This document shows positions 27,929 to 35,685 of a stretch of DNA of 62,908 nucleotides, piece after piece. The notes beneath the pieces were generated by a model. The model had not been told where the DNA came from. It made no database searches and saw nothing but the letters and a program-made list of their open reading frames with translations. Origin of the DNA: CAYXWM01 sp964468805. GTDB taxonomy: Bacteria > Bacillota > Clostridia > Lachnospirales > WRBF01. The translations under genes were made by a program, and so were the position numbers. The stretch is from contig CAYXWM010000007.1 of NCBI GenBank assembly GCA_964468805.1, forward strand, positions 1-62,908, in the 5' to 3' direction. Position 1 is the first letter of the stretch. Each line of letters starts with the position of its first letter.

Positions 27929-29209
27929 TTACTCTTCCACCATCAATCGAAGGATTTCTGTATCGGTTTGCTTCATACCGTACTTAGCAATTTCCGAAAC
28001 ACTGTCAATGGTTGATTCCACGCTTTCCTTAACTATACCTTCTCCAACGTGAAAACAACGCCCTTGCTTAGACATCATAAACCCTAAAATTGCCGCATCC
28101 ACACTGGAGGCTATCTTTGCGGCACAGGAAGGTTTGGCACCATCACAAATTATACCGGAAACATTACCTAATGTGTTAATAATTGTCTCAGAAATTTCTT
28201 TTATACCGCCGCCATGAAGATACGCTATGGCTGCTCCGGCTCCTGTAGCGGCGCTTACCGCTCCGCAATATGCGGAAAGTCTGCCGATTTTGCTTTTTTG
28301 ATGAATACTGACCAGGTTGCTTATGCACAAGGCACGATAAAGTCGTTCTTGGGTAACGGACAATTCCTTGGCATATTCTATAACCGGCAGAGAAACGGTC
28401 ATTCCTTGATTTCCGCTACCCGAATTTATAACCACCGGCATTTCGCAGCCACTCATACGTGCATCGGAACCGGCTGCCGCCGCCGCTTTGGCACGAACCT
28501 TAACATCATTTCCGTAAGAATTTAATAGGGTCATACCTACATTAGCCCCGTAATATCCCGATAACCCTTCTTGGGCTATGCCGGTGTTGTAATCGATTTG
28601 TCTTTGAAGTGTTTCCCCGACATCTTCAACATTTACCGTATTGGCAAAGTCGTAAATATCGGCAATATTCAATAAATCTCGGTCTTTTGTATCTTCGTCC
28701 GTCTCTGTAGCTGAGAAGGGCAAATCCACCAGAACTTCACCGTCTTTTTCCATTCGAACTATATTGGTGTGTTTATGTATAATTTCCACCATTGACTCAT
28801 GCTCGTCCGCATACATACGAACGATAATATGCAGTTTTGCCGGAGTATGAAGCTGTTTTTCTTCACACAATCCCTGCTCTATATATGCCTTAGTCTGCTG
28901 CAGATGATCGGGAGTTACGGTTGTAAGAACTTCAAGCTCACGAGAAGCATCTCCGCCTACCGCACCGATTATGGCTGCCGCCTGTATTCCTCTGAGGTTT
29001 TTGGTGGTGGGAACTATTACGCCCTTAACATTTTTAATAATATTTCCGCAACACTCGGCGACTATCTTTTTGGGAAAACGCCCCAAAATTTCCCTAGCCT
29101 TTGCACTTGCAAAAGCAATAGCAATAGGTTCTGTGCAACCCAAGGCTGACACTAACTCTTCTTTTAATATTTTCACATAAACTTGGTATACCTGATCTTC
29201 TCGCTTCAT
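27929..29209 (-). CDS. UPF0597 / L-cysteine desulfidase (CyuA/CdsB)-like enzyme
   Basis: The 426-residue protein (ATG at 29209; GAGGT 7 nt upstream, while the frame runs to 29302) matches the serine dehydratase alpha-like UPF0597 family. It has the hallmark ALGCTEPIAIAFASAKARE (about 18-36), CGNIIKNVKGVIVPTT, NSGSGNQGMTVSLPV and ICDGAKPSCAAKIAS. The conserved cysteines bind an iron-sulfur cluster in this family. Members release sulfide or ammonia and pyruvate from L-cysteine or L-serine. It is the promoter-proximal gene of the element 1 cluster, under a strong sigma-A promoter overlapped by palindromic operators. With the ATC-hydrolase homologue at the far end it suggests cysteine catabolism. 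Confidence 0.88.
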   Translation of the reverse strand: MKREDQVYQVYVKILKEELVSALGCTEPIAIAFASAKAREILGRFPKKIVAECCGNIIKNVKGVIVPTTKNLRGIQAAAIIGAVGGDASRELEVLTTVTPDHLQQTKAYIEQGLCEEKQLHTPAKLHIIVRMYADEHESMVEIIHKHTNIVRMEKDGEVLVDLPFSATETDEDTKDRDLLNIADIYDFANTVNVEDVGETLQRQIDYNTGIAQEGLSGYYGANVGMTLLNSYGNDVKVRAKAAAAAGSDARMSGCEMPVVINSGSGNQGMTVSLPVIEYAKELSVTQERLYRALCISNLVSIHQKSKIGRLSAYCGAVSAATGAGAAIAYLHGGGIKEISETIINTLGNVSGIICDGAKPSCAAKIASSVDAAILGFMMSKQGRCFHVGEGIVKESVESTIDSVSEIAKYGMKQTDTEILRLMVEE

Positions 29210-29224
29210 GATTAACCTCGCACG

Positions 29225-29298
29225 GATAGTATCATTTTGATACAAAATTCTGTCTTGTTTGATACACTCAGTATAATAAAATCCCAAAAAAAAATCAA
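29225..29298 (-). promoter_or_regulatory. Promoter and operators of the cdsB cluster
   Basis: On the minus strand TTGATT (29293-29298) and TATACT (29270-29275) are spaced exactly 17 nt. Directly downstream lie two operator-like sites: an imperfect TGTATCAAACAAGACA (29251-29266) and the perfect palindrome GTATCA-AAA-TGATAC (29229-29243). Their position at and after the start of transcription suggests repression or antiactivation. The same core recurs in the 29431 palindrome. Confidence 0.72.
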
Positions 29299-29430
29299 GC
29301 ATTTCTTTAAAATCACCGGTTATTTTATTATTTTGTACAGATTCATGTAATTAATTATACCGGCAAATGTGTAATAACTACAAGTAATTCTGTATTCGAG
29401 TAACGTTTTATTTAGTTGGCAACAAAGCAG

Positions 29431-29463
29431 TAGGCATCTGTATCATTTTGATACAGATGCCTA
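29431..29463. promoter_or_regulatory. Long perfect palindrome containing the TGTATCA operator core
   Basis: Arms TAGGCATCTGTATCA (29431-29445) and TGATACAGATGCCTA (29449-29463) are exact complements over 15 bp with a 3-bp spacer. No T-run follows on either strand, so a terminator is unlikely. Its inner TGTATCA-TTT-TGATACA equals the cdsB operator, so it is probably a distal binding site for the same regulator. Confidence 0.65.
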
Positions 29464-29591
29464 TTCTTACCGTTACCGGTTGTTAATCGAATTACGCCTA
29501 TACTTACAAGTACTGTTCATTAAATTCTTTTGAATAAGACATTCCCGGAACTCCATAAGATTAAGTATTAATCAATCCGGGTGATGTATCT

Positions 29592-29774
29592 ATGTTCAAA
29601 AAAGCAATTATACATAATCCAACAGATGAAGAAACACTGAAATATATCAGCAAGGAAATAGCATCTTTTCACTGTTCCGCGGCAGTAAAATATATCGAAG
29701 GCTTAAAGCTAAGTGACAAGGAAACAGAAGCATTGTTTATTTCTCTTGAACATGAAATTCGTATAAAGGCATGA
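29592..29774 (+). CDS. Small hypothetical protein near the right end of element 1
   Basis: This 60-residue acidic, helical protein (IHNPTDEETLKYISKEIASF ... LSDKETEALFISLE) has no motif I can name. It runs on the plus strand toward the right element end and is followed by a terminator at 29974, which argues for a real transcript. A weak GGGTGATG precedes the ATG. Its place beside the attachment site would fit a recombination accessory factor, but this is only positional inference. Confidence 0.45.
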   Translation: MFKKAIIHNPTDEETLKYISKEIASFHCSAAVKYIEGLKLSDKETEALFISLEHEIRIKA

Positions 29775-29973
29775 TATGCATTTTGATGCGGTGTCGCATT
29801 AATGGGAGAGGTTATTTAATTGACAATATAAGCGATCAATCAACCAAAAATGCAATTTCCATCATATAGACATCTATACCTACCAAACAAATTTCGGAGC
29901 CAAATATCCGGTACTCTCACAAATATAACTATGTAGATGCATACAACAGAGAAGAATAAAGCTTAAATATTAA

Positions 29974-30010
29974 GGGGAGTTGCAAACGGCAACGCCCCAT
30001 TTTATTTTGC
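29974..30010 (+). terminator. Terminator in the right part of element 1
   Basis: GGGG-A-GTTGC and GGCAAC-G-CCCC pair around an AAAC loop (29974-29998), followed by ATTTTATTTT. It could end transcripts of the small gene at 29592. On the other strand it sits after the 30002 gene but has a poorer T-run. Confidence 0.7.
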
Positions 30011-30241
30011 AACTCTTGAAATAACAATATGTATTGTAAAAACAATAAATCTTAAAGTTTTAAAGTAATCTGAATTATATCTATCTGTTAACAGAAGTGT
30101 AACAAGGAATGCTGCAGCCGTTATATAACTTAATATCCTTATCTTTCTTTGACTTACATTTATTTTATTACGTATTTTTGGGGCATAGAAAATTAAAAAT
30201 GTAACGCTCAAAATTATTAATATATTAATTGTTAAATCCAA
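30002..30241 (-). CDS. Small two- or three-helix membrane protein, hypothetical
   Basis: The 79-residue protein has hydrophobic stretches at about residues 4-20, 37-51 and 64-76. The TTG start is well placed: GGAGGG lies 6 nt upstream. No family is recognised. It lies inside element 1, 240 bp from exon 2 of sigK. Membrane toxins, immunity proteins and regulators all have this look, and nothing separates them here. Confidence 0.55.
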   Translation of the reverse strand: MDLTINILIILSVTFLIFYAPKIRNKINVSQRKIRILSYITAAAFLVTLLLTDRYNSDYFKTLRFIVFTIHIVISRVAK

Positions 30242-30449
30242 ATAAATCCCTCCATTATTTGACTTATTTCTGTTTTGATTCCTATATCCAAATAATAACT
30301 GTAAAGATTTCTATAAAAAACTTTAGCGTTATGTTAATATCGGTATTCAGTAATTATCTTGTTAGTTGTAGTAGTTTAATTTTAATAAAACCAAAACAAA
30401 TTGCAATTCATCTGTATTCTTCAAGGATTAATTGTAATCTGTTTTAAAA

Positions 30450-30490
30450 TATTTAAATGTGTCACATAAACCAACATAGCAAACGAGATA
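30450..30490 (+). mobile_element. Right attachment junction (attR) of element 1 in sigK
   Basis: Element sequence ending AAATGTGTCACATAAACC-AACATAGCA is followed by the shared AA (30482-30483) and then sigK codons CGAGATACTCATG. The last 27 nt before the core mirror the left end with 22 of 27 matches, including the 11-nt block AAATGTGTCAC and the terminal ATAGCA. Confidence 0.85.
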
Positions 30491-30826
30491 CTCATGTTTA
30501 TTAGAGCAAGTAAAAAGCACAATTTTATGCTTTATCTTCAGGAACCGATTGGTGTGGATAAGGAAGGCAACGAAGTTACCATGGAGGAAAAAATCGCTGA
30601 CGATAAGGACAGCGTAGACGAACAAGTCGGTCTTAAAATCCAGGTTAAGTTATTGCATGACAAAATCAAGCAAGTACTCAAAGGCAGGGAACGTACCGTT
30701 ATAAAACTAAGGTACGGGCTGGAAGGTTGCGACGAACTTAACCAACGGGAAATAGCCGAGTTGTTGGGGATTTCACGCTCTTACCCTGCTGTGATTATAG
30801 GGCAAAAAAGAAAAACCCGGAAATAG
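30482..30826 (+). CDS. sigK: sigK exon 2: middle part of sigma-K, cut at both ends
   Basis: From the AAC at 30482 to the TA at 30782-30783 runs 300 nt of SigK sequence: the end of region 2 (NEILMFIRASKKHN), region 3 (EPIGVDKEGNEVTMEEKI) and most of region 4 (GRERTVIKLRYGLEGCDELN, then QREIAELLGISRSY). Normal SigK continues VSRIEKKAL, the rest of the DNA-recognition helix. Here the frame instead reads PAVIIGQKRKTRK to a stop at 30826, which is element 2 DNA. The missing residues occur in frame at 37251. The first ATG in this frame is at 30494, but with element 1 in place I see no ribosome site for it. Confidence 0.92.
   Translation, partial: NEILMFIRASKKHNFMLYLQEPIGVDKEGNEVTMEEKIADDKDSVDEQVGLKIQVKLLHDKIKQVLKGRERTVIKLRYGLEGCDELNQREIAELLGISRSYPAVIIGQKRKTRK
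30776..30810 (+). mobile_element. Left attachment junction (attL) of element 2 in sigK
   Basis: sigK codons CGC TCT are followed by the shared TA (30782-30783). Element sequence CCCTGCTGTGATTATAGGG then follows. The reverse complement of the right end begins CTCTGCCG and also reaches a TAGG block followed by an A-run about 15 nt in, giving an imperfect two-armed site around the TA core. Confidence 0.75.
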
Positions 30827-30862
30827 GTCATTTATCCCATAAAAATTATACCGCCGTCTGAA

Positions 30863-30967
30863 TATACTAATTACATATAAGATGAAGGACAAAAATAATC
30901 GTTTTTCCCTTGAACCGTTGGAAAAAATCAATTATTTTTGTCCTCTGTTTAAAATGGAATCAGCATA
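30863..30967 (+). repeat. Repeat B, copy 2 (forward)
   Basis: Family core: GATGAAGGACAAAAATAATC near the left arm and TTATTTTTGTCCTCTG near the right, with ends TATACTAATT and GGAATCAGCATA. It lies between the element 2 left end and the amidase stop. Confidence 0.9.
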
Positions 30968-31042
30968 CATATCAACGTATACAGAGGCGGTTTTGTTTTT
31001 TGTTAGATGGAGATTTGCTTTAGTCTAAATGAATTTACGTGT

Positions 31043-32029
31043 TTATCGGAACAATACATACTGTGTTTGAGGTCCAACCACTCCGTCTGCGGTTAAGCCG
31101 TTATTTCTCTGGAATGACCTGACTACAGCTTCTGTTTGTGGTCCGAATACTCCATCCGGGTCTATGGAATAGCCCTTGATATATAGAGCGGCTTGGATAA
31201 GATAAATTATATTGCCTCTTGTGCCTCTTCTGAAGCTCTTGGTTGCAGCTTTCGTTGCCGGCCCAAAGGAACCGTCCACAACCAAATTTGCTCCAAATTG
31301 ACGATTTAATTCGGTTTGCAAGCCCTTTACCAGTGCTTGTTTTGTTTTTGCCCCGGCTTTGCCGTCTACGGCTAACCCGGCGTTGTATCTTTGATTTAAT
31401 GTGGATTGAATATTTCTGACTACAGGGTCGCCTGACGTGGGTGTAGAAGGAGGTACGCTTGGAGTGCCGCCGCCGGACGGTGCGCCGGATACGGGAAATA
31501 CTTGAGTTACTCCGTTTGCTATGGCTGTTGCAATTTTATTAACATCAAATCTCGCCATGTCCTGGGGATTGTTGATAAATGATGTTTCTACCAAAACCGA
31601 TGGAGCGTTTGTAAGCCTTAAAATACCCAAGGAGTCTTCACCGGTTGCATTTGTGCGAGTTTTGATACCCCTGTTTGGAAATCCCAATGCCGCAATGTTG
31701 TTGTTAATGGCCTCTGCCAGAGCCTTGCCTTTTCCGGTATCCTTAACGCTGTAAAATGCTTCGGTTCCGCTGCCCGGCGTTCCGAAATTGCTGTTTTGAT
31801 GAATTTCAACCATGGCATCAACATTGTTTCTGTTTGCCATATAAGCATCACCGGTTATGCTCCTGTTAACGTCGGTGGTGCGATTGTTTATTACTTCATA
31901 GCCTCTCTGCCTTAGTATTTTGGACACTTCATTTGATAAAGCCAAGTTCAAATCCTTTTCTTGCAAGTTGTTGGCAACAGCTCCGGGATCCGAACCCCCA
32001 TGACCTGCAAATACCGCGATTTTAGGCAT
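31043..32029 (-). CDS. N-acetylmuramoyl-L-alanine amidase with two peptidoglycan-binding domains
   Basis: The 328-residue protein begins with an Amidase_3 zinc hydrolase domain (residues 1-180): zinc ligands in VFAGHGGSDPGA (His) and LQEKDLNLAL (Glu), a third His in MVEIHQNS, and the catalytic Glu in VLVETSFINN. A Gly/Pro/Ser linker leads to two PG_binding_1 domains (about 205-260 and 268-328; GPATKAATKSFRRG and VFGPQTEAVVRSFQRNNGL). No signal peptide is visible. That would fit release on mother-cell lysis or a non-classical route. It is the only non-recombination gene of element 2. GGGGG lies close before the ATG. Confidence 0.92.
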   Translation of the reverse strand: MPKIAVFAGHGGSDPGAVANNLQEKDLNLALSNEVSKILRQRGYEVINNRTTDVNRSITGDAYMANRNNVDAMVEIHQNSNFGTPGSGTEAFYSVKDTGKGKALAEAINNNIAALGFPNRGIKTRTNATGEDSLGILRLTNAPSVLVETSFINNPQDMARFDVNKIATAIANGVTQVFPVSGAPSGGGTPSVPPSTPTSGDPVVRNIQSTLNQRYNAGLAVDGKAGAKTKQALVKGLQTELNRQFGANLVVDGSFGPATKAATKSFRRGTRGNIIYLIQAALYIKGYSIDPDGVFGPQTEAVVRSFQRNNGLTADGVVGPQTQYVLFR

Positions 32030-32096
32030 GAATATACCCCCAAACTCTGTTTTTTATATTTTATGAAGTTTGTTCAAAAATGTTATAGCGGTTTTA

Positions 32097-32123
32097 GATA
32101 AATTGTACCAAATACAATTTATC
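32097..32123. promoter_or_regulatory. Palindromic operator candidate in the divergent amidase / recombinase-trio region
   Basis: GATAAATTGTA and TACAATTTATC are perfect 11-bp inverted arms around CCAAA. The site lies midway between the amidase (minus) and the DUF6870-recombinase operon (plus), where one repressor could control both. No T-run follows. Confidence 0.6.
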
Positions 32124-32233
32124 CTTTAAGCGTAACTAAAGTAATTTATTTTAAACCTCTGTAATGGGAATAGGACATAATAACCGGCGAATATAGTTTT
32201 ATAGATATTTTGTAGCATAAGGAGGCATTTAAT

Positions 32234-32455
32234 ATGGAGCATGAGCATCTTAATACCCATAATCTTCGTGATATAAGAGATATAAAAATTAATCAAGATT
32301 TACCCAAAGAAGAGCGGATTATTGATTTTATCAGACAAATCGATAATCCGTATCTTTTTAAATGTGGGGATATTACGGTTGAATGTGTATTTTCCGAGGA
32401 CGATGTGTCTTTGGACGACAGGTTAAAACAATACCTGCGTATAACCCGGTTATAA
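32234..32455 (+). CDS. DUF6870-like small protein preceding the recombinase trio
   Basis: The 73-residue protein reads LRDIRDIKINQDLPKEERII then DFIRQIDNPYLFKCGDITV, followed by VSLDDRLKQYL. This pattern recurs in small DUF6870-type proteins carried on clostridial integrative elements. Its role is unknown. AAGGAGG lies 8 nt upstream of the ATG. The first recombinase follows after 19 bp, so the four genes form one operon. A recombination accessory or directionality role is inference only. Confidence 0.65.
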   Translation: MEHEHLNTHNLRDIRDIKINQDLPKEERIIDFIRQIDNPYLFKCGDITVECVFSEDDVSLDDRLKQYLRITRL

Positions 32456-32474
32456 GCCAATTCGGGAGGTTATT

Positions 32475-34055
32475 ATGCAACTACCCCAACCGGAAAAATA
32501 TAAGGCTGCGGCTTATATTCGTTTATCCAAAGAAGACGGCGACAAATACGAAAGTAACAGCATCTCCAACCAAAGAGACCTTATCCGCTCCTTTTTAAAG
32601 GATAAGCCCGATATTATTCTTTGCTCCGAAAGGATAGACGACGGTTACAGCGGTGTCAGTTTTAATCGACCGGGATTACAGGAACTTCTTGAAGATATTA
32701 AAGCCGGAGAGATTAACTGTATCGTCGTAAAAGACCTATCCCGTTTCGGAAGAAACTACATAGAAACAGGTAGATATTTGGAACAAATTTTTCCCTTTTT
32801 GGGCGTAAGATTCATAGCTGTTAACGATAATTACGACAGTGCGGATAAAAAAAACCGCTGCGACGAAATTCTCATACCCTTTAAAAACCTGCTAAATGAT
32901 GCTTACAGCCGAGATATTTCAATTAAAATCAGAAGCCAAATCCAAATACGCCAAAAACACGGAGATTTTATGGGTTCGTTTTTCTGCTACGGATATTTAC
33001 GAGACGAAACCAACCGGCATAAACCCATAATAGATGAGTTCGCAGCGGAAACGGTAAGAAAAATTTTTAAGATGAAGGCTATGGGATACAGCAATAAAAA
33101 AATTTCCCGGGACTTAAACGAATTAGGTGTACCTTCTCCATTGGAACATAAAAGGCTGTTAAATCAATTATATTTCACGGGTTTTAAATTACAGCCCTTG
33201 GCAAAATGGTCGCCTACAGCCATAGGGAGAATCTTGGAAAACGAGATTTACACGGGAACCATGGTTCAGGGCAAGGAAACCACAGCAAGTCACAAAATTA
33301 AAAAGCGGATAAAAATTCCCAAGAACGAGTGGATAAGGGTTGAAAATACTCACGAACCCATAATTTCAAAAGAGGATTTCGACCTTATCAACAAAACAAC
33401 CCAAGCCGACACCCGTACTTCTCCCGGCAACAACACCCTATGCCCTCTTTCCGGTCTTTTGTTATGTCCCATTTGCCGAGAAAATATGATACGCAAACCC
33501 GTAAAATCACAAGGTAAGGTCTATGTTTATTTTACTTGTTCAACCAATAAAACAAACTCGGCTCTTTGCAATAACAAGAATAAAATCCGGGAAAGCTCAT
33601 TAAATGAGTGTATTCATGATGTAATAAACAGTTATATAAAACTGTTCAGCGACCGAAACGAACTGTCTCATTATGAGAATATTCTTCCATATAAAAGAGA
33701 AACGGATAATTTGCAAAAATTAAGGGATCTCAAGAGCAGGGAATTAAGTAAATACGAAAAACTAATCTCATGCCTTTACGAAGACTATAAAACAGGTGTT
33801 TTAAATGACAATGACTATATATCCTTAAAGGAAAACTATAAGGAAATATGCAAAGAAATCGGAGAAGCATTAATAAAAATAGAAAGTTATTTCGATAGTA
33901 TTCTGAGAAGTGTCTCATATAAATGTCCTCGAGAGCCGGAAAATAACTTGTATCAATTAACAAGACCTTTGCTTATTTCCTTGATAAACAGTATTACCGT
34001 TATAAATAAATGCCGAATCAGAATTGAATTCTCTTTTAAACATGAATATGGTTAA
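32475..34055 (+). CDS. Large serine recombinase 1 of the element 2 trio
   Basis: The 526-residue protein has a resolvase domain with nucleophile Ser18 (YIRLSKED), SISNQRDLI, DDGYSGVSFNRPGLQELLEDI and VKDLSRFGRNYIETGRYLEQ. A recombinase domain (about 170-280) and a zinc-ribbon region (CPLSGLLLCPICRENM ... CSTNKTNSALC) follow, then a helical coiled-coil tail. This is the TndX/CcrB-like group of large serine recombinases. GGGAGG lies 5 nt before the ATG. It is the first of three homologous but clearly different recombinases. Confidence 0.93.
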   Translation: MQLPQPEKYKAAAYIRLSKEDGDKYESNSISNQRDLIRSFLKDKPDIILCSERIDDGYSGVSFNRPGLQELLEDIKAGEINCIVVKDLSRFGRNYIETGRYLEQIFPFLGVRFIAVNDNYDSADKKNRCDEILIPFKNLLNDAYSRDISIKIRSQIQIRQKHGDFMGSFFCYGYLRDETNRHKPIIDEFAAETVRKIFKMKAMGYSNKKISRDLNELGVPSPLEHKRLLNQLYFTGFKLQPLAKWSPTAIGRILENEIYTGTMVQGKETTASHKIKKRIKIPKNEWIRVENTHEPIISKEDFDLINKTTQADTRTSPGNNTLCPLSGLLLCPICRENMIRKPVKSQGKVYVYFTCSTNKTNSALCNNKNKIRESSLNECIHDVINSYIKLFSDRNELSHYENILPYKRETDNLQKLRDLKSRELSKYEKLISCLYEDYKTGVLNDNDYISLKENYKEICKEIGEALIKIESYFDSILRSVSYKCPREPENNLYQLTRPLLISLINSITVINKCRIRIEFSFKHEYG

Positions 34056-34074
34056 GATTAAGGGACTGTGAGAT

Positions 34075-35685
34075 ATGGCTAGGAAAAGTCGTAAAAATAC
34101 CAATACAAAGCCCGAAAAAGTATACAAAACCGCTATCTACGCAAGATTGTCCGCCGAGGATAGCCAAGGCGATTCAATAGAAAATCAAATACAATTCCTG
34201 CAAGATTTTATTTCCCATAGAGCCTATCTGATGCACTGTAAAACCTATACAGATAACGGCATTTCCGGAACCGTTTTTGACAGACCGGGTTTAACCGGCT
34301 TGTTTGAGGATATAAACAAAGGCTTGATAGACTGCATAACGGTTAAAGATCTTTCCCGTTTGGGCAGGAATTACATAGAGACAGGTAACTGCTTGGAAAA
34401 TATTTTCCCTTATCCGGGGGTAAGATTTATTTCCGTAAACGATAATTACGACAGCAATTTTGTTACCCAAAATCAAGCTCTTTCCATGTCCTTAAAATCT
34501 CTGGTACATGACCTTTATGCTAATGATATTTCTAAAAAAATCTCAGCAGTACTTGATGTAAAAAAAAGAAAGGGAGAATTCATGGGGAAATATGCTCCTT
34601 TGGGATACAAAAAATCCCCGGAATCCAAAAACCGTTTAATTACCGATGATGAAACCGCAATTATCATTAAGGAAATTTTCCGGCTACGATTACAGGGTTT
34701 GGGATGCAACGAAATTGCTCGCCGGCTTAATGACAAAGCCATACCCGCTCCATCCCAATTCCTTGTCCTAAAAGGACTTACAAATGACGAACCAAAAAAA
34801 CATAGCCTTTGGCACGCTTCTACGGTTATGAATATATTAAAAAATCCTATATATAAAGGTTGCTTGGTTGTAAGAAAGTTCGAGAAATCTTCACCAAAGG
34901 GTAAAAAAACTCCAATCCCGGCAGAACAAAGGCAAACTATAACCAATACGCACCCGGCTATTATAGATGAAATTACCTTTGATACCGTACAAAAAACATT
35001 TTCAAATAACAACCGCTTCTCAAAATCGGATAATTCAAATATAACTTCCGGTGAGAAACCGGTTAATCTTTTCAAAGGGCTTGCAATTTGCGGATATTGC
35101 GGAGGTTTCTCGGTTCGTTCCTCGGGTTATTTCAGCAAAGCAAAAAACAAGCTCATTTACAGACTCTACTGCCCAAATAAATATAAAAAAACCGATATTT
35201 GCCCATCAAAAAGTATAGCCGAAGATAAATTGGCGGAATTATTGCATAGACTGCTTGATATTTTTCTAAATTTATTGACTGATGAAAAAAAACACAGTAA
35301 TTTACCGGAAAATACTAAGCTTAATAAAGAGATTTTCTTATTAAACAAGAAAATCCGCAGCTTAGACATATTAAAAAACAATATGTATGAAAAACTAAAA
35401 TACCGAGTTATCTCCATAGATTCATTTAACGATTTTATAAGCTCTTATCGAAAAAAAATATTCTTATATAACAGTAAGATCATCTGTATACAAAAGCAAA
35501 ATATGAACACTGACGAATCCATTACCGAAGCTGATGAAATTCCCATAAGAATGAAACTTATTAAAAATATTTACTTATATAAGGGTAAAGTTAAAATTTT
35601 CTTTAATTTTTCCGATGATTTTGTTCCATATTTAAATAATAAAGTAGGATTTGGCTTATCTGAAAAGGAAGGCATCCATGACTGA
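34075..35685 (+). CDS. Large serine recombinase 2 of the element 2 trio
   Basis: 536 residues. Nucleophile Ser26 lies in YARLSAEDSQGDSIENQ after a basic 15-residue N-terminal extension (MARKSRKNTNTKPEK). Then come DNGISGTVFDRPGLTGLFEDI, quoted as a landmark, and VKDLSRLGRNYIETGNCLEN. The zinc ribbon uses CGYCGGFSVR and a later CPNKYKKTDIC. The C-terminal part is a lysine-rich coiled coil. It begins 19 bp after recombinase 1 and its stop overlaps the start of recombinase 3 by 8 bp. Confidence 0.93.
   Translation: MARKSRKNTNTKPEKVYKTAIYARLSAEDSQGDSIENQIQFLQDFISHRAYLMHCKTYTDNGISGTVFDRPGLTGLFEDINKGLIDCITVKDLSRLGRNYIETGNCLENIFPYPGVRFISVNDNYDSNFVTQNQALSMSLKSLVHDLYANDISKKISAVLDVKKRKGEFMGKYAPLGYKKSPESKNRLITDDETAIIIKEIFRLRLQGLGCNEIARRLNDKAIPAPSQFLVLKGLTNDEPKKHSLWHASTVMNILKNPIYKGCLVVRKFEKSSPKGKKTPIPAEQRQTITNTHPAIIDEITFDTVQKTFSNNNRFSKSDNSNITSGEKPVNLFKGLAICGYCGGFSVRSSGYFSKAKNKLIYRLYCPNKYKKTDICPSKSIAEDKLAELLHRLLDIFLNLLTDEKKHSNLPENTKLNKEIFLLNKKIRSLDILKNNMYEKLKYRVISIDSFNDFISSYRKKIFLYNSKIICIQKQNMNTDESITEADEIPIRMKLIKNIYLYKGKVKIFFNFSDDFVPYLNNKVGFGLSEKEGIHD

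Larger units (their letters stand above)
16270..30483. mobile_element. Element 1: skin-like sigK intervening element (14,212 bp)
   Basis: The element lies between sigK exons 1 and 2, in the orientation that lets excision restore the frame. It encodes one large serine recombinase at its left end, as in the skin elements of Bacillus subtilis and Clostridioides difficile. Joining at the shared AA gives the codons AAT AAC GAG ATA (N-N-E-I). The excised circle would carry the palindrome ATAGCA-AA-TGCTAT, the symmetry expected of a serine-recombinase site with a 2-bp core. Unlike phage-derived skin elements, the cargo is a transport and amino-acid catabolism cluster. No phage structural gene is present. 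Three repeat A copies lie inside. Confidence 0.88.

Noticed and set aside
29431..29463. Rho-independent terminator
   Set aside because: The palindrome is perfect, but no T-run follows on either strand, and its core matches operator sites at the cdsB promoter.
30494..30826. Truncated or frameshifted sigma factor pseudogene
   Set aside because: The odd C-terminus (PAVIIGQKRKTRK) first looked like decay. The exact missing residues are in frame at 37251 after a shared TA, so insertion of element 2 explains it better than mutation.
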